Shown piece by piece: positions 50,345 to 60,157 of a stretch of 64,000 nucleotides of DNA (its first letter is position 1; each line of letters opens with the position of its first letter). Made by a program: the position numbers and the translations under genes. The stretch is from Nocardioides allogilvus (lineage in GTDB: Bacteria > Actinomycetota > Actinomycetes > Propionibacteriales > Nocardioidaceae). Under the pieces are notes generated by a model, which had not been told where the DNA came from, did no database searches, and saw only the letters and a program-made list of their open reading frames with translations. The stretch lies in contig NZ_PZYX01000004.1 in the NCBI RefSeq assembly GCF_003047285.1, forward strand, positions 234,634 through 298,633, given 5' to 3'.

Positions 50345-51556
50345 ATGCATCTCGGATCCCTGCTCCACCCTGCCCACCCCCGACGACGAGCGATCGCGGT
50401 CGCTGCCGGCGCCCTGACGCTCCTCGTGGCGACCGCGCCCTTCCTCCCCGACGACTCCGGACCCCTGCCCGAGATCACGACACAGGGCGACGAGTCCGAC
50501 CAGCCCCCCACCTCGGTCGGTACGGCGACGCGCGGGTCGATCACGCCCGAGATGCGCGCGGAGATCGACCGCGTGGTGGCGGAGGGCGAGGGCATGTCGG
50601 TGTCGGCGCGCTCGTCGACGTACAGGCTGGCGACCGCGACCACGCGCTGCGCGGTGTTCGAGGGCCAGCGCTACTGCCTCGGCCTCGGCTGGACGACGAA
50701 GACCCAGGAGGAGGCGGCGGCCGGGATGGCCGACGCGGCGGCGCCGCGGCCCACGCGCACCCCGCCGGAGCAGACGGGCGACCTCGACCCGGCCGCAGCC
50801 ATGCGGCAGCGCGCCGACCTCCCCACCCACGAGCGCGCCGCGGCCGAGCGGGCCGAGCTCAGCGCCGCCGCACGCGCCGTCGCGAAGGTCTGGCTGATCC
50901 GCCACGAGATCCAGGGCGTCCCGCTGCCCGACGGGTTCGCGGACCGGCACCCCGAGGCGCAGGTCGCCGCGCGGGCCACTGCGCGCAACCACCCGCGGAA
51001 GTTCGAGATCCTGCGCGAGAAGCAGGTGCGACCGCAGCAGGAGTACTACTGGTGCGGGCCCGCGGCCATGCAGATGATCGCCTGGGGCTGGCGCGACCGC
51101 CGGCAGGGCCAGGCGCTGTGGGCCGACCGGCTCGGCACCACGACAGCCGGGACCGGGATCACCGAGATGGTCCGCGTCGTCAACAACAACACCGGCTACG
51201 ACAACGCAGAGCACGCCGGCGAGTACATCGTGCTCGACATCAGCGACTTCACCTACAAGCAGTGGTGGCGGCTGATCAAGAAGCACGTGCACACCTATGA
51301 GGCGCCCGTGGTGCTGCACCCGGTCCTGCTCCGCCAGTACTTCCCCTACCTCGACGACGACGCCTCCGGCCACTTCCAGGTCGGCCGGGGCTACGAGCGG
51401 ACCAAGGACGGGCAGAAGCTCATCGGCTACTTCGAGCCCTGGGACCAGAGCGAGTTCGACCCCACCGAGCCCAGGATCGCGCGCAACCAGTGGCAGTCCG
51501 CCTACAAGAGCTTCCGCGCCAACCAGGCCCACTTCCAGCACAACCTGGGCGTCTGA
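50345..51556 (+). CDS. secreted C39-like cysteine peptidase-fold protein
   Basis: 403 residues with an N-terminal hydrophobic signal (AIAVAAGALTLLVATAPFL). The papain-like C39 domain begins at VRPQQEYYWCGPAAMQMIAWGW with nucleophile C237; the histidine is H343 in DDDASGHFQVGRGY. A disulfide pair may be C102/C111. Such proteins either cleave peptides or are inactive binders. It is coupled to a lipoprotein gene (TGATG overlap). Confidence 0.8.
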   Translation: MHLGSLLHPAHPRRRAIAVAAGALTLLVATAPFLPDDSGPLPEITTQGDESDQPPTSVGTATRGSITPEMRAEIDRVVAEGEGMSVSARSSTYRLATATTRCAVFEGQRYCLGLGWTTKTQEEAAAGMADAAAPRPTRTPPEQTGDLDPAAAMRQRADLPTHERAAAERAELSAAARAVAKVWLIRHEIQGVPLPDGFADRHPEAQVAARATARNHPRKFEILREKQVRPQQEYYWCGPAAMQMIAWGWRDRRQGQALWADRLGTTTAGTGITEMVRVVNNNTGYDNAEHAGEYIVLDISDFTYKQWWRLIKKHVHTYEAPVVLHPVLLRQYFPYLDDDASGHFQVGRGYERTKDGQKLIGYFEPWDQSEFDPTEPRIARNQWQSAYKSFRANQAHFQHNLGV

Positions 51557-52614
51557 TGCATCGGGGTCTTCGTACGGCGATCGCCACCCTCCTCCTCGCC
51601 GCGACCGGCTGCAGTGCCGCCGAGAAGCCGGTGTCCGACCCGACGTCGATCGAGCCGAGCCAGACCCCGACCAGCGAGCCGACCGAGGCAACTCCGCTCG
51701 ACTGGCAACCCACGGGCCACTCCGTCGACGAGCGCGTGATCGTCGGTGAGACCTGGACGGCGGTCGCGACCGAGACCGACGTGCGGTTCGAGAGCAGCAC
51801 CGGCGACGCCGACGACGTGCGAGTGGAGGACGACGGAGGCGGGACCGTCAACGCCGTACTCCTCGAGGGCGACACCGCCGTCGTGTCGTTCGCCTACGGC
51901 GGCGAGACCATCGTCGGCACCGGCTACCGCATCGACCTGACCACCGGCGAGCAGGCCGAGATCGTGACGCCGGAGCCGGCGAACGGCGGCGACTGGGCGA
52001 TGGTCGACGACAGCCTCTACTACCCCGCGCTCGACGAGGACCAGCAGGCGTGCCTGGCCACGCTGGCCGTCGACGACGGCAACGGCGAGGAGAGCTGGTG
52101 CCCGCCCGAGCGTGTGGGCATTGCCGAGCTCGAGGCCAACGAGTACGGCGTCACCGCGATGCTCTTCGACTACGCCAGCGACGTCTCGTGTCGGACGCTC
52201 ACCATGCTCGACCAGGCCGGCGTCCCGCAGCCGGTCGACGGGCCGGCGGAATGCGTGGGCTGGGACATCGCCGCCACCAGCACGGGCATCATCTGGTCGG
52301 AGGTGGTGAAGCCCCATCGCCAGGAGGAAGCCGTCTTCGACGCCATCGAGCCCCACATGGCACACGTGCTGTCCACGGGCACGACCGGCTCCCTGACCTC
52401 CTGCGGCGGCGACACCTTCTTCGTCCGCGACCCGGTCAAGCCGACCGACTCCGCGCGCCTGATGCGCTGGGACGGCACCGACGTGAGTGTCGCCTACGAG
52501 TCGCAGTCGACGGGCAACGCCTTCATCGGCAAGCCCGAGTGCGCCGACGGCATCCTCACCATCTCGTCGTACGGCGACCAGGGCGACGAGCAGGTCTGGG
52601 CTAGCGTTCGCTAG
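51556..52614 (+). CDS. lipoprotein of unknown function (propeller-like)
   Basis: 352 residues. Signal with lipobox AATGC, acylated C19. The mature part has repeated beta-strand segments (WTAVATETDVRFES, AVVSFAYGGETIVGTGYRIDL) as in a beta-propeller, and several cysteines. The ATG shares a base with the stop of the C39-like gene, so the two may act together on the cell surface. Confidence 0.72.
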   Translation: MHRGLRTAIATLLLAATGCSAAEKPVSDPTSIEPSQTPTSEPTEATPLDWQPTGHSVDERVIVGETWTAVATETDVRFESSTGDADDVRVEDDGGGTVNAVLLEGDTAVVSFAYGGETIVGTGYRIDLTTGEQAEIVTPEPANGGDWAMVDDSLYYPALDEDQQACLATLAVDDGNGEESWCPPERVGIAELEANEYGVTAMLFDYASDVSCRTLTMLDQAGVPQPVDGPAECVGWDIAATSTGIIWSEVVKPHRQEEAVFDAIEPHMAHVLSTGTTGSLTSCGGDTFFVRDPVKPTDSARLMRWDGTDVSVAYESQSTGNAFIGKPECADGILTISSYGDQGDEQVWASVR

Positions 52615-53247
52615 GTGAGCTTCACCGGATTCCCCGTCGCCGCCCTCGACTTCTACGACGACCTGGAGATGGACAACACCAAGTCGTTCTGGGAGGCCAA
52701 CAAGGCGGTCCACGCCGAGTCGGTCGCCGCTCCGATGAAGGCGCTGGCGACCCTCGTCGAGCCGGAGTTCGGGTCGATGAAGATCTTCCGTCCCTACCGC
52801 GACGTCCGCTTCGCCAAGGACAAGACGCCCTACAAGACCCACCAGGGTGCCTTCGTCGGGGTCGCCCCGGCGACAGGGTGGTACGTCGAGGTGTCGGCCC
52901 GCGGCGTACGCACCGGAGCCGGCTTCTACGACGCCGACGCGGCGCGCCTGGCCGCGTTTCGCGACGCGATCGTCGACGACAGGACCGGTCCGCAGCTGAA
53001 GCGGATCTTGGCGAAGATCGAGAAGGCAGGCTTCGAGATCTCCGGCGACCAGCTCAAGACCGCGCCGCGGGGATACGACAAGGAGCACCCGCGCATCGGG
53101 CTGCTGCGGCACAAGCAGCTCTTCGCCGGCCGGCTGATCGGCTTCGAGCCGGTGATCCACACGGCGTCGCTCGGAGACGTCATCCGCGACGACTGGCGCG
53201 CCCTCAAGCCGCTCGTCGACTGGCTGGCTCGGCTCGACCCGGCGTAG
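52615..53247 (+). CDS. DUF2461 (TIGR02453) protein
   Basis: 210 residues. FPVAALDFYDDLEMDNTKSFWEANK, FRPYRDVRFAKDKTPYKTH and APRGYDKEHPRIGLLRHK are the family blocks. GTG 52615 directly follows the lipoprotein stop. Function unknown. Confidence 0.88.
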   Translation: MSFTGFPVAALDFYDDLEMDNTKSFWEANKAVHAESVAAPMKALATLVEPEFGSMKIFRPYRDVRFAKDKTPYKTHQGAFVGVAPATGWYVEVSARGVRTGAGFYDADAARLAAFRDAIVDDRTGPQLKRILAKIEKAGFEISGDQLKTAPRGYDKEHPRIGLLRHKQLFAGRLIGFEPVIHTASLGDVIRDDWRALKPLVDWLARLDPA

Positions 53248-53328
53248 ACGCGCGGACATTGGTCGGCCGGAGACACGTCGACCACGCTCAGCGTCGACCG
53301 CTGAGCGGAGCAATGTCCGCGTGTCTAC
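53244..53328. terminator. nested 85-bp palindrome between convergent genes
   Basis: Outer 18-bp arms (GTAGACGCGCGGACATTG and its complement, 17 of 18 pairs) enclose an inner hairpin GCTCAGC-N7-GCTGAGC (53286-53306). The DUF2461 stop lies in the left arm. A bidirectional terminator or a small palindromic insertion. Confidence 0.5.
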
Positions 53329-53337
53329 GAGCGCGCC

Positions 53338-54042
53338 TCAGCCGAACCAGACGTCGCTGCCCGCGACGAGTCGGAGCTGCTCCTTGCTCAACGGCGGCTC
53401 CGGAGCGAGCGGCGGGGACTCCTTGCCCTCCGCGGCGTTGTAGGACAGCGCCGACACCGAATAGCCCCGTCGCCACCACGTGACGCCGTGCGCGGTCACG
53501 CCGTCAGCCGTACCAGGGCCCCATTCCAGGCGCGTGCTGCCGTCGGGGAGCTCCTCGCAGGTCTGCTCGGCGCACTGCGCCATCGTCAGCGTTCCCTTCT
53601 CGATCACGACGGTCGTGAGCATCCCGTCGTAGAGGAAGTGCGCGGTCCGCGATCGCTCGTCGCCGCCGGACTCCCCCGGACGATCACCGGCGGCGGGGCT
53701 GCGATCCAGGATCAGGTTCACCGTCTCTTGGATCTCGTCGGCCGGGACGGCCAGCCCCTGCGCCGGTTCGAGCGGGGCAACGCTGGGGGTCTCGGGGACC
53801 GGTGGATCGGTGGCGATGGGCGCCTGCACAGCGTCGGGGTCGCCGCCGAGGGGTACGGCAGCCGCTGCGGCACCGATGACGCCAAACACGGCAACAGCAG
53901 CGACCGCCGTACCGATCCGGGCGCGGCGCCGTCGGGTGCGGCCGCGGGTGATGCCGCCGGCAACGAGGTGCTCGACGTCGGGGCGCAGATCGTCGGTGGC
54001 GCGTCGCAGGAGGAGGTCGACGCCGCTGTCGGGGACAGTCAT
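53338..54042 (-). CDS. single-pass membrane partner of the SigE-type ECF factor
   Basis: 234 residues. A cytoplasmic basic N-terminus (about 42 residues, GRTRRRRARIG), one membrane helix (TAVAAVAVFGVIGAAAAAV) and an extracytoplasmic domain with one cysteine pair (MAQCAEQTCEEL). Starts 13 nt after the ECF gene. Membrane proteins placed like this often act as anti-sigma factors, but no classical anti-sigma domain is visible. Confidence 0.75.
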   Translation of the reverse strand: MTVPDSGVDLLLRRATDDLRPDVEHLVAGGITRGRTRRRRARIGTAVAAVAVFGVIGAAAAAVPLGGDPDAVQAPIATDPPVPETPSVAPLEPAQGLAVPADEIQETVNLILDRSPAAGDRPGESGGDERSRTAHFLYDGMLTTVVIEKGTLTMAQCAEQTCEELPDGSTRLEWGPGTADGVTAHGVTWWRRGYSVSALSYNAAEGKESPPLAPEPPLSKEQLRLVAGSDVWFG

Positions 54043-54055
54043 GAGGGGTGGCCTT

Positions 54056-54559
54056 TCAGGACTTCAGGTCGGTGAGTGACGTGCCGAGCTGGCCGCGGAG
54101 GCGCTCGAGGGCCCGCATCGTGCGATTGCGTACGGCGCCGGGGCTGACCCCGATCGCCTCCGCCGTCTCGGCGACCGAGCGGTCGTCGAGGTAGCGGAGC
54201 ACCAGCACGGCCCGGTCGAGCGGCTCCAACGAGGCGAGCGCGTCGCGCAGCGTGAGCTGCACGTCGATCTCTCCGCCGCCGGCGGCCCGTTCAGGCAGAT
54301 GCTCGGTGGGTCGCTCGTGGTTGCTCCGGCGTCGCTGCGCACTGATGAACGTGCGCACGAGCGTCGTGTGGGCATAGCCCGCCGGGTTGTCGATCGGCCC
54401 GCGCAGCCGGCTGTGCCACCGCACGAAGAGCTTCGCCAGGGTCTCCTGGACGAGGTCCTCGGACCGGTGGTGCTCACCGCACAGCAGCCAGGCCGCCCGG
54501 TAGAGGGCGGGCGTGCGAGCAAGCGCGAACTCCTCGAAGTCCCCGTGCTTGCCCGACAT
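54056..54559 (-). CDS. SigE-family ECF sigma factor
   Basis: 167 residues. Region 2: RAAWLLCGEHHRSEDLVQET and AKLFVRWHS; region 4: LDRAVLVLRYLDDRSVAETAEAIGVSPGAVRNRTM. AAGGAG precedes ATG 54559. Pairs with the membrane protein gene immediately downstream. Confidence 0.92.
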   Translation of the reverse strand: MSGKHGDFEEFALARTPALYRAAWLLCGEHHRSEDLVQETLAKLFVRWHSRLRGPIDNPAGYAHTTLVRTFISAQRRRSNHERPTEHLPERAAGGGEIDVQLTLRDALASLEPLDRAVLVLRYLDDRSVAETAEAIGVSPGAVRNRTMRALERLRGQLGTSLTDLKS

Positions 54560-54615
54560 GTCACTCCTTGGGTTGGTTGGCGTCACCCCTCATGACGCGC
54601 ACCGCCCCGGACGCG

Positions 54616-55089
54616 TCACACGGTCTCGGGCAAAGCCTTCCGGTAGGTCGCCATCGCCCGCTCCGGCTCCCAGTGTGCGCGCATCGACGCGACCAGGCCC
54701 TCCTCGTTGACGCGATAGACCATGACCAGGTCGGTCTCCACGGTGCCGCCGTCGTGGAAGGTGGTGGTGATGGTGCCGATGTTGGCGCACTCGTTGCCGT
54801 TCGCGTGGCTGTCGGTGATGTGGAAGTGGAACGTCGCGATCGGCTCGATCGCCGCGGCCCAGAACTTCCGGATCGCGTCGTGGCCGTGGTGACCGACACC
54901 CTCGGGGTCGAACATCGAGGGACCGACGGGGTCCTCGATGACCGCGTCCTCGGCGTACACCGTGAGCCACTCCTCGAGGTCGCCGCCCGAGACGGCGGCG
55001 TAGGAGCGCTGCGAGGCGCGGCGGGCGGGGTGGTCGCCGTCGGGGGCGTCCCAGGTGATGTGGTCCGCGGTGGCGTCGGTGGTGGTCAT
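54616..55089 (-). CDS. SnoaL/NTF2-like protein behind a KstR-like box
   Basis: 157 residues of the NTF2-like fold: SYAAVSGGDLEEWLTVYAEDAVIEDPVGPS, GHDAIRKFWAAAIEP, TDLVMVYRVNEEGLVASM. This fold includes ketosteroid isomerases and polyketide cyclases. TACGAT ends 6 nt before the ATG with no ribosome site, so it is probably leaderless. A KstR-type motif sits 22 nt upstream, so a role in steroid breakdown is plausible. Confidence 0.8.
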   Translation of the reverse strand: MTTTDATADHITWDAPDGDHPARRASQRSYAAVSGGDLEEWLTVYAEDAVIEDPVGPSMFDPEGVGHHGHDAIRKFWAAAIEPIATFHFHITDSHANGNECANIGTITTTFHDGGTVETDLVMVYRVNEEGLVASMRAHWEPERAMATYRKALPETV

Positions 55090-55110
55090 GCCGTGATCGT
55101 ACGGCGAAAC

Positions 55111-55124
55111 GAGAACGTGTTCTA
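55111..55124 (-). promoter_or_regulatory. KstR-like operator (AAC-N2-GTT core)
   Basis: GAGAACGTGTTCTA matches 13 of 14 fixed or free positions of the KstR consensus TNNAACNNGTTNNA. It lies between the -10 and the upstream region of the SnoaL-like gene. KstR is the TetR repressor of cholesterol catabolism in mycolic-acid actinobacteria and relatives. Confidence 0.55.
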
Positions 55125-55194
55125 GGTCCAAGCCGTCGCACGCGGGTCACCAGGATTTCACCGGGCGGTCGTCACGACCTGTGACGGTGCGGGC

Positions 55195-55734
55195 ATGGCC
55201 AAGCACCAGCTCTTCCTGCACATCGGACCCGACGTCGTCGAGGTGGACGCCGCCGTCCGCGAGCGGCTCGCGGCGGTCGGCGTACGCACCCCCGACGTCA
55301 GCCAGGACGACCTGCACCGTGCGGACCTGGAGATCCGGCGCGCGCACAGGTCGGCCGACCTCACGCGCAAGGACGTCGAGGGCGCGTGGGCGAAGGTCTG
55401 CCGCCGGGCGTTCCGCCTGAAGTCCGACGCCTTCGTCAGCCAGCCCGGCTTCTTCGAGGCCGACGCCGACCAGGCGGCGCTCGCCGTCGACGGGCTGGCC
55501 GGGCTGAAGGTGCACCTCGTGGTCACCCCCGAGACCCGTGACGACCTGCCCGTCGCCTGGACCCGGCTGGTCAAGCCCGGGCGCGTGCACGCGATCGAGC
55601 CCGGCCTGGCGCCGGCCGACTTCGCCGCCGAGCTGGCGCGGATCGCGTTGACGCAGGAGAAGGCGCGCCTCGACAAGGCGTTGAGCAAGGTCAAGAAGCG
55701 GCGCAAGCAGGTCAAGGACCAGCTCGCCGCCTGA
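55195..55734 (+). CDS. sulfotransferase-like protein without the PAPS loop
   Basis: 179 residues. It begins QLFLHIGPDVVEVDAAVRERLAAVGVRTP, like the LHIG-PKTGTT opening of a large actinobacterial sulfotransferase-like family, but the KTGTT phosphate-binding residues are replaced (PDVVEVD). Later KVHLVVTPETRDDLPVAWTRLVKPG matches the same family. The C-terminus is a lysine-rich helix (KALSKVKKRRKQVKDQL). Probably a non-catalytic relative. Confidence 0.65.
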   Translation: MAKHQLFLHIGPDVVEVDAAVRERLAAVGVRTPDVSQDDLHRADLEIRRAHRSADLTRKDVEGAWAKVCRRAFRLKSDAFVSQPGFFEADADQAALAVDGLAGLKVHLVVTPETRDDLPVAWTRLVKPGRVHAIEPGLAPADFAAELARIALTQEKARLDKALSKVKKRRKQVKDQLAA

Positions 55735-55758
55735 TCAGCCGATCGGGCGATCAGCAGG

Positions 55759-56217
55759 TCAGTGGGGCTGCCAGGCGTCTTCGTCGGCCGTGAGGTCGGC
55801 GACCGCGTCGGGCAGCTTGCCGTCGGCGAGGTCCTGGATCGAGACACCCTCGAAGACCGAGCGCAGCGAGCGGCGCGCAGCGATCCACACGTGCTGGAGC
55901 ACCTTGGCGGACTCGCCGTAGGCGACCGACTCGGGCCGGAGGCCGTAGACCGAGACCAGTGGGCCGTCGACGGCGCGGATGACGTCGGCGACCGACACCG
56001 TCTCGGGCGCGCGCGCGAAGCGCCAGCCACCCGACTGGCCCCGCTGGGAGACCACGATGTCGGCACGGCGCAGGTCCGCCAGGATCGCCTGCAGGAAGCC
56101 GTGCGGGATGTCCTGGGCCTTGCCGAGCTGCTCGGCACTGACGGCGGTGCCGTCGGTGACGGAGGCGATCTCGATCAGCGCCCGGAGGGCGTAGTCGGCC
56201 TTGGCGGAAACGCGCAT
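55759..56217 (-). CDS. Rrf2-family transcriptional regulator (no Fe-S cysteines)
   Basis: 152 residues. MRVSAKADYALRALIEIA, IPHGFLQAILADLRRADIVVSQRGQSGGWRFAR and the C-terminal wing are standard. The protein has no cysteine at all, so it cannot bind a 2Fe-2S cluster as IscR/NsrR do. It is divergent from the acyl-CoA dehydrogenase gene and may regulate it. Confidence 0.88.
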   Translation of the reverse strand: MRVSAKADYALRALIEIASVTDGTAVSAEQLGKAQDIPHGFLQAILADLRRADIVVSQRGQSGGWRFARAPETVSVADVIRAVDGPLVSVYGLRPESVAYGESAKVLQHVWIAARRSLRSVFEGVSIQDLADGKLPDAVADLTADEDAWQPH

Positions 56218-56343
56218 GTGGGTCAGTTTGTCAGACGGATCGCCCACGTCGCTCAACGATGCCGCGCACCACGAAGACAGGCGTGTGACTTGGCACATGT
56301 GGCGTTCGTGTTGCATAGCGCGCCTCGGCGATGCATCATTTTG

Positions 56344-56357
56344 TTACCGGCGAGTAG
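56344..56357. promoter_or_regulatory. TTACC-N4-GTAG motif upstream of the acyl-CoA dehydrogenase
   Basis: TTACCGGCGAGTAG. Compare TTACCTGCCGGTAG upstream of the EtfD-like gene (38044-38057). Confidence 0.45.
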
Positions 56358-56456
56358 CACACCGAGCTTCTCGCCGCCGAAGTCCCCCCGGACATCGGCT
56401 CCGCACGGACCGGATCCAGAGCCTGGACCGGTGCCACGAAACGGAACAGGTAGAAC

Positions 56457-58346
56457 GTGAGCCACTACAAGAGCAACCTGCGCGACATCGAGTTCAACCT
56501 CTTCGAGGTGCTCGGCCGGGACGAGATCCTGGGTCAGGGTCCCTTCGGCGAGGTCGACGGCGAGACCGCCCGCGAGATCCTCGGCCAGGTGGCCAAGCTC
56601 GCCGAGGGCGAGCTGGCGGCGTCCTTCGTCGACAGCGACCGCAACCCGCCGGTCTTCGACCCCAAGACCAACACGGCCCCCGTGCCCGAGTCGTTCAAGA
56701 AGAGCTACCAGGCCTGGATGGACGCCGAGTTCTGGCGCCTGCAGATCCGCGAGGAGCTCGGCGGCACCCCTGCCCCCTCCACGCTCAACTGGGCGATCGG
56801 CGAGATGGTGCTCGGCGCCAACGCCCCGATCCACATGTACGCCGCCGGCGCCCCCTTCGCCGGTGTCGTCTACAACAACGGCAACGAGCGCGACCAGCGC
56901 GTCGCCCAGATCATGGTCGAGCGCCAGTGGGGCTGCACCATGGTCCTGACCGAGCCCGACGCGGGCTCCGACGTCGGTGCCGGCCGCGCCAAGGCCACCC
57001 CGAACGAGGACGGCTCGTGGAACGTCACGGGCGTCAAGCGCTTCATCACCAGCGCCACGCACGACATGAGCGAGAACATCATGCACCTCGTCCTCGCGCG
57101 CCCCGAGGGCGTCGAGGGCGCTGGCGGCCCGGGCACCAAGGGCCTCTCGCTCTTCTGGATGCCCGAGCACCACTTCGACCACGAGACCGGTGAGCTGACC
57201 GGCGAGCGCAACGGCGTCTACGTCACCAACGTCGAGCACAAGATGGGCATCAAGGTCTCCAACACCTGCGAGGTCACCTTCGGCGACCCGCAGGTCGGTG
57301 GCGGCGAGGCGGCCCAGGGCTGGCTGCTCGGCGAGGTGCACAACGGCATCGCGCAGATGTTCGACGTCATCGAGAACGCTCGCATGATGGTCGGCACGAA
57401 GGCCATCGCGACGCTGTCGACCGGCTACCTCAACGCGCTCGAGTTCGCCAAGGAGCGCGTCCAGGGTGCCGACCTGACGCAGGCGGCCGACAAGACCGCC
57501 CCGCGCGTCACGATCACCCACCACCCCGACGTGCGCCGCTCGCTGATGACGCAGAAGTCGTTCTCCGAGGCCATGCGCGCGCTGGTGCTCTACACCGCGT
57601 CCTGGCAGGACCAGGTCATGATCGCCGAGCACGAGGGCACCTCCGACACCAAGGAGACCCGCCTGGCGGCCGCCGTCAACGACCTGCTCCTCCCGATCGT
57701 CAAGGGCTACGGCTCGGAGCGTTCGTGGGTGCTGCTCGGCACCGAGTCGCTGCAGACCTTCGGTGGCTCGGGCTTCCTGCAGGAGTACCCGATCGAGCAG
57801 TACGTCCGCGACGCCAAGATCGACACGCTCTACGAAGGCACCACGGCGATCCAGGGCCAGGACTTCTTCTTCCGCAAGATCGTCAAGGACCAGGGCCGCG
57901 CGCTGGGCCACCTCGCGGGCGAGATCCAGGGCTTCATCGCCTCCGAGGCCGGCAACGGTCGCCTGAAGGTGGAGCGTGGCCTGCTCGCCACCGCGCTCGA
58001 GGACGCCAACGCCATCGTCGGTCACATGATCAACGACCTGATGTCGGCCGACGTGTCGGCCGAGGGCGGCGACCTGCGCAACATCTACAAGGTGGGTCTC
58101 AACACCTCCCGCCTGCTGATGGCGCTCGGCGACGTCGTCTGCGCCTGGCTGCTGCTGCGCCAGGCCGAGATCGCGCTCGCCAAGCTCGACGGCGAGGTCT
58201 CCGCCAAGGACAAGTCGTTCTACGAGGGCAAGGTCGCGGCTGCGCAGTTCTTCGCGCAGACCAACCTGCCGCGCCTCACCGCGGAGCGCGCCATCGCCGA
58301 GAACATCGACCTCGCGCTGATGGACCTCGACGAGGCTGCTTTCTGA
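56457..58346 (+). CDS. acyl-CoA dehydrogenase (FadE5-like, long form)
   Basis: 629 residues, longer than the usual 380-400 because of extra N- and C-terminal domains, as in FadE5 of mycobacteria. FAD/substrate region: [21 protein letters not shown] and [11 protein letters not shown]. The catalytic glutamate is E460 in [13 protein letters not shown]. It oxidises acyl-CoA and passes electrons to ETF, then to menaquinone through EtfD, which is also in this window. GTG 56457 has GGAACAGG about 10 nt upstream. Confidence 0.93.
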   Translation: MSHYKSNLRDIEFNLFEVLGRDEILGQGPFGEVDGETAREILGQVAKLAEGELAASFVDSDRNPPVFDPKTNTAPVPESFKKSYQAWMDAEFWRLQIREELGGTPAPSTLNWAIGEMVLGANAPIHMYAAGAPFAGVVYNNGNERDQRVAQIMVERQWGCTMVLTEPDAGSDVGAGRAKATPNEDGSWNVTGVKRFITSATHDMSENIMHLVLARPEGVEGAGGPGTKGLSLFWMPEHHFDHETGELTGERNGVYVTNVEHKMGIKVSNTCEVTFGDPQVGGGEAAQGWLLGEVHNGIAQMFDVIENARMMVGTKAIATLSTGYLNALEFAKERVQGADLTQAADKTAPRVTITHHPDVRRSLMTQKSFSEAMRALVLYTASWQDQVMIAEHEGTSDTKETRLAAAVNDLLLPIVKGYGSERSWVLLGTESLQTFGGSGFLQEYPIEQYVRDAKIDTLYEGTTAIQGQDFFFRKIVKDQGRALGHLAGEIQGFIASEAGNGRLKVERGLLATALEDANAIVGHMINDLMSADVSAEGGDLRNIYKVGLNTSRLLMALGDVVCAWLLLRQAEIALAKLDGEVSAKDKSFYEGKVAAAQFFAQTNLPRLTAERAIAENIDLALMDLDEAAF

Positions 58347-58359
58347 TCTGATCCACACG

Positions 58360-58389
58360 CTGACCCGCCCGAGACCTCGGGCGGGTCAG
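58360..58389 (+). terminator. terminator after the acyl-CoA dehydrogenase
   Basis: 14-bp perfect stem CTGACCCGCCCGAG / CTCGGGCGGGTCAG with a 2-nt loop, then GTGTCATTTCT, beginning 14 bp past the stop. Confidence 0.75.
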
Positions 58390-58417
58390 TGTCATTTCTG
58401 GCGTACGGCGACATGAC

Positions 58418-58434
58418 ACCTGTCATGGACAGGT
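58418..58434 (+). promoter_or_regulatory. palindrome ACCTGTC-ATG-GACAGGT upstream of the ABC/two-component operon
   Basis: 7-bp perfect arms, 3-bp spacer, 51 bp before the ATPase start. Flanked by ACATGACA and CGTGACA. Likely the binding site of the LuxR-type regulator encoded at the end of the same operon. Confidence 0.5.
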
Positions 58435-58484
58435 CGTGACACTTCCCCCGGGGCCGGGGTCGCGCCCGCCAGCAGGCTGGACGC

Positions 58485-59350
<866 letters not shown>

Positions 59351-59354
<4 letters not shown>

Positions 59355-60157
59355 GCACGACGACGACCACCCCGACCACGGCCGGGCCCACGGCCGCACG
59401 CACGACGCACCAGCCCCTCGCCGTCTCCTACGCAGTCCTCGACCTGAGGCGGCAGCTGCGCGACAAGGTCGGCATGTTCTTCATCGTCGCGCTGCCGGCC
59501 TTCTTGTTCTTCGTCTTCGGCATGGGCGACGACGAGGCCTACGGCAGCGCGGACGTCGCGATGTACGTCATGGTCTCGATGGCGGCGTACGGCGCGGTGA
59601 CCGCGACCACCACCGTGGCGGGTGCGGCCGCGACCGAGCAGGCGATGGGCTGGGGTCGGCAGGTCGCGCTCACGCCCCTGCCCGCCCTGTCCTTCGTGCT
59701 GGTCAAGACGGCGGTGGCGATGTCGGTCGCCGTCGTGCCGATCGCCCTGATCTACGTCATCGGCGCGGTCACCGGCTCGTCGGGCAACGCCGTCGACTGG
59801 CTGGCCACGGCCGCGATCGTGTGGCTCGGGTCGTCGCTGTTCGCGGTCTACGGCCTGGCGATGTGCCTGCTCTTCAAGGGCGAGAACGCGGCGTCCGTGG
59901 CGTCGGGCCTGATCGTGATCCTGAGCTTCCTCGGCAACGTCTTCACGCCCATGGACGGGCTGATGCTCGACATCGGCCGGCTCACCCCGCTCTACGGCTA
60001 TGCCGGCCTGGCCCGCTACCCGATCACCGAGGGCCACCTCCCGATGGACGCCGGCCACGACTCGGTGTGGCTGCTGCTCGCTAACGTGTGCGCGTGGACG
60101 GTGATCTTCGCAGCGCTGGCGGTCTGGGGGCTGCGCCGCGGGCGGGAGCGGGTGTGA
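59351..60157 (+). CDS. ABC-2 type permease
   Basis: 268 residues, six membrane helices. Motifs: RDKVGMFFIVALPAFLFFVFG, TEQAMGWGRQVALTPLP and LSFLGNVFTPMDG are typical of YhhJ/DrrB-like permeases. Its stop overlaps the kinase GTG. The ATPase/permease pair probably exports lipids or antimicrobials. Confidence 0.9.
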
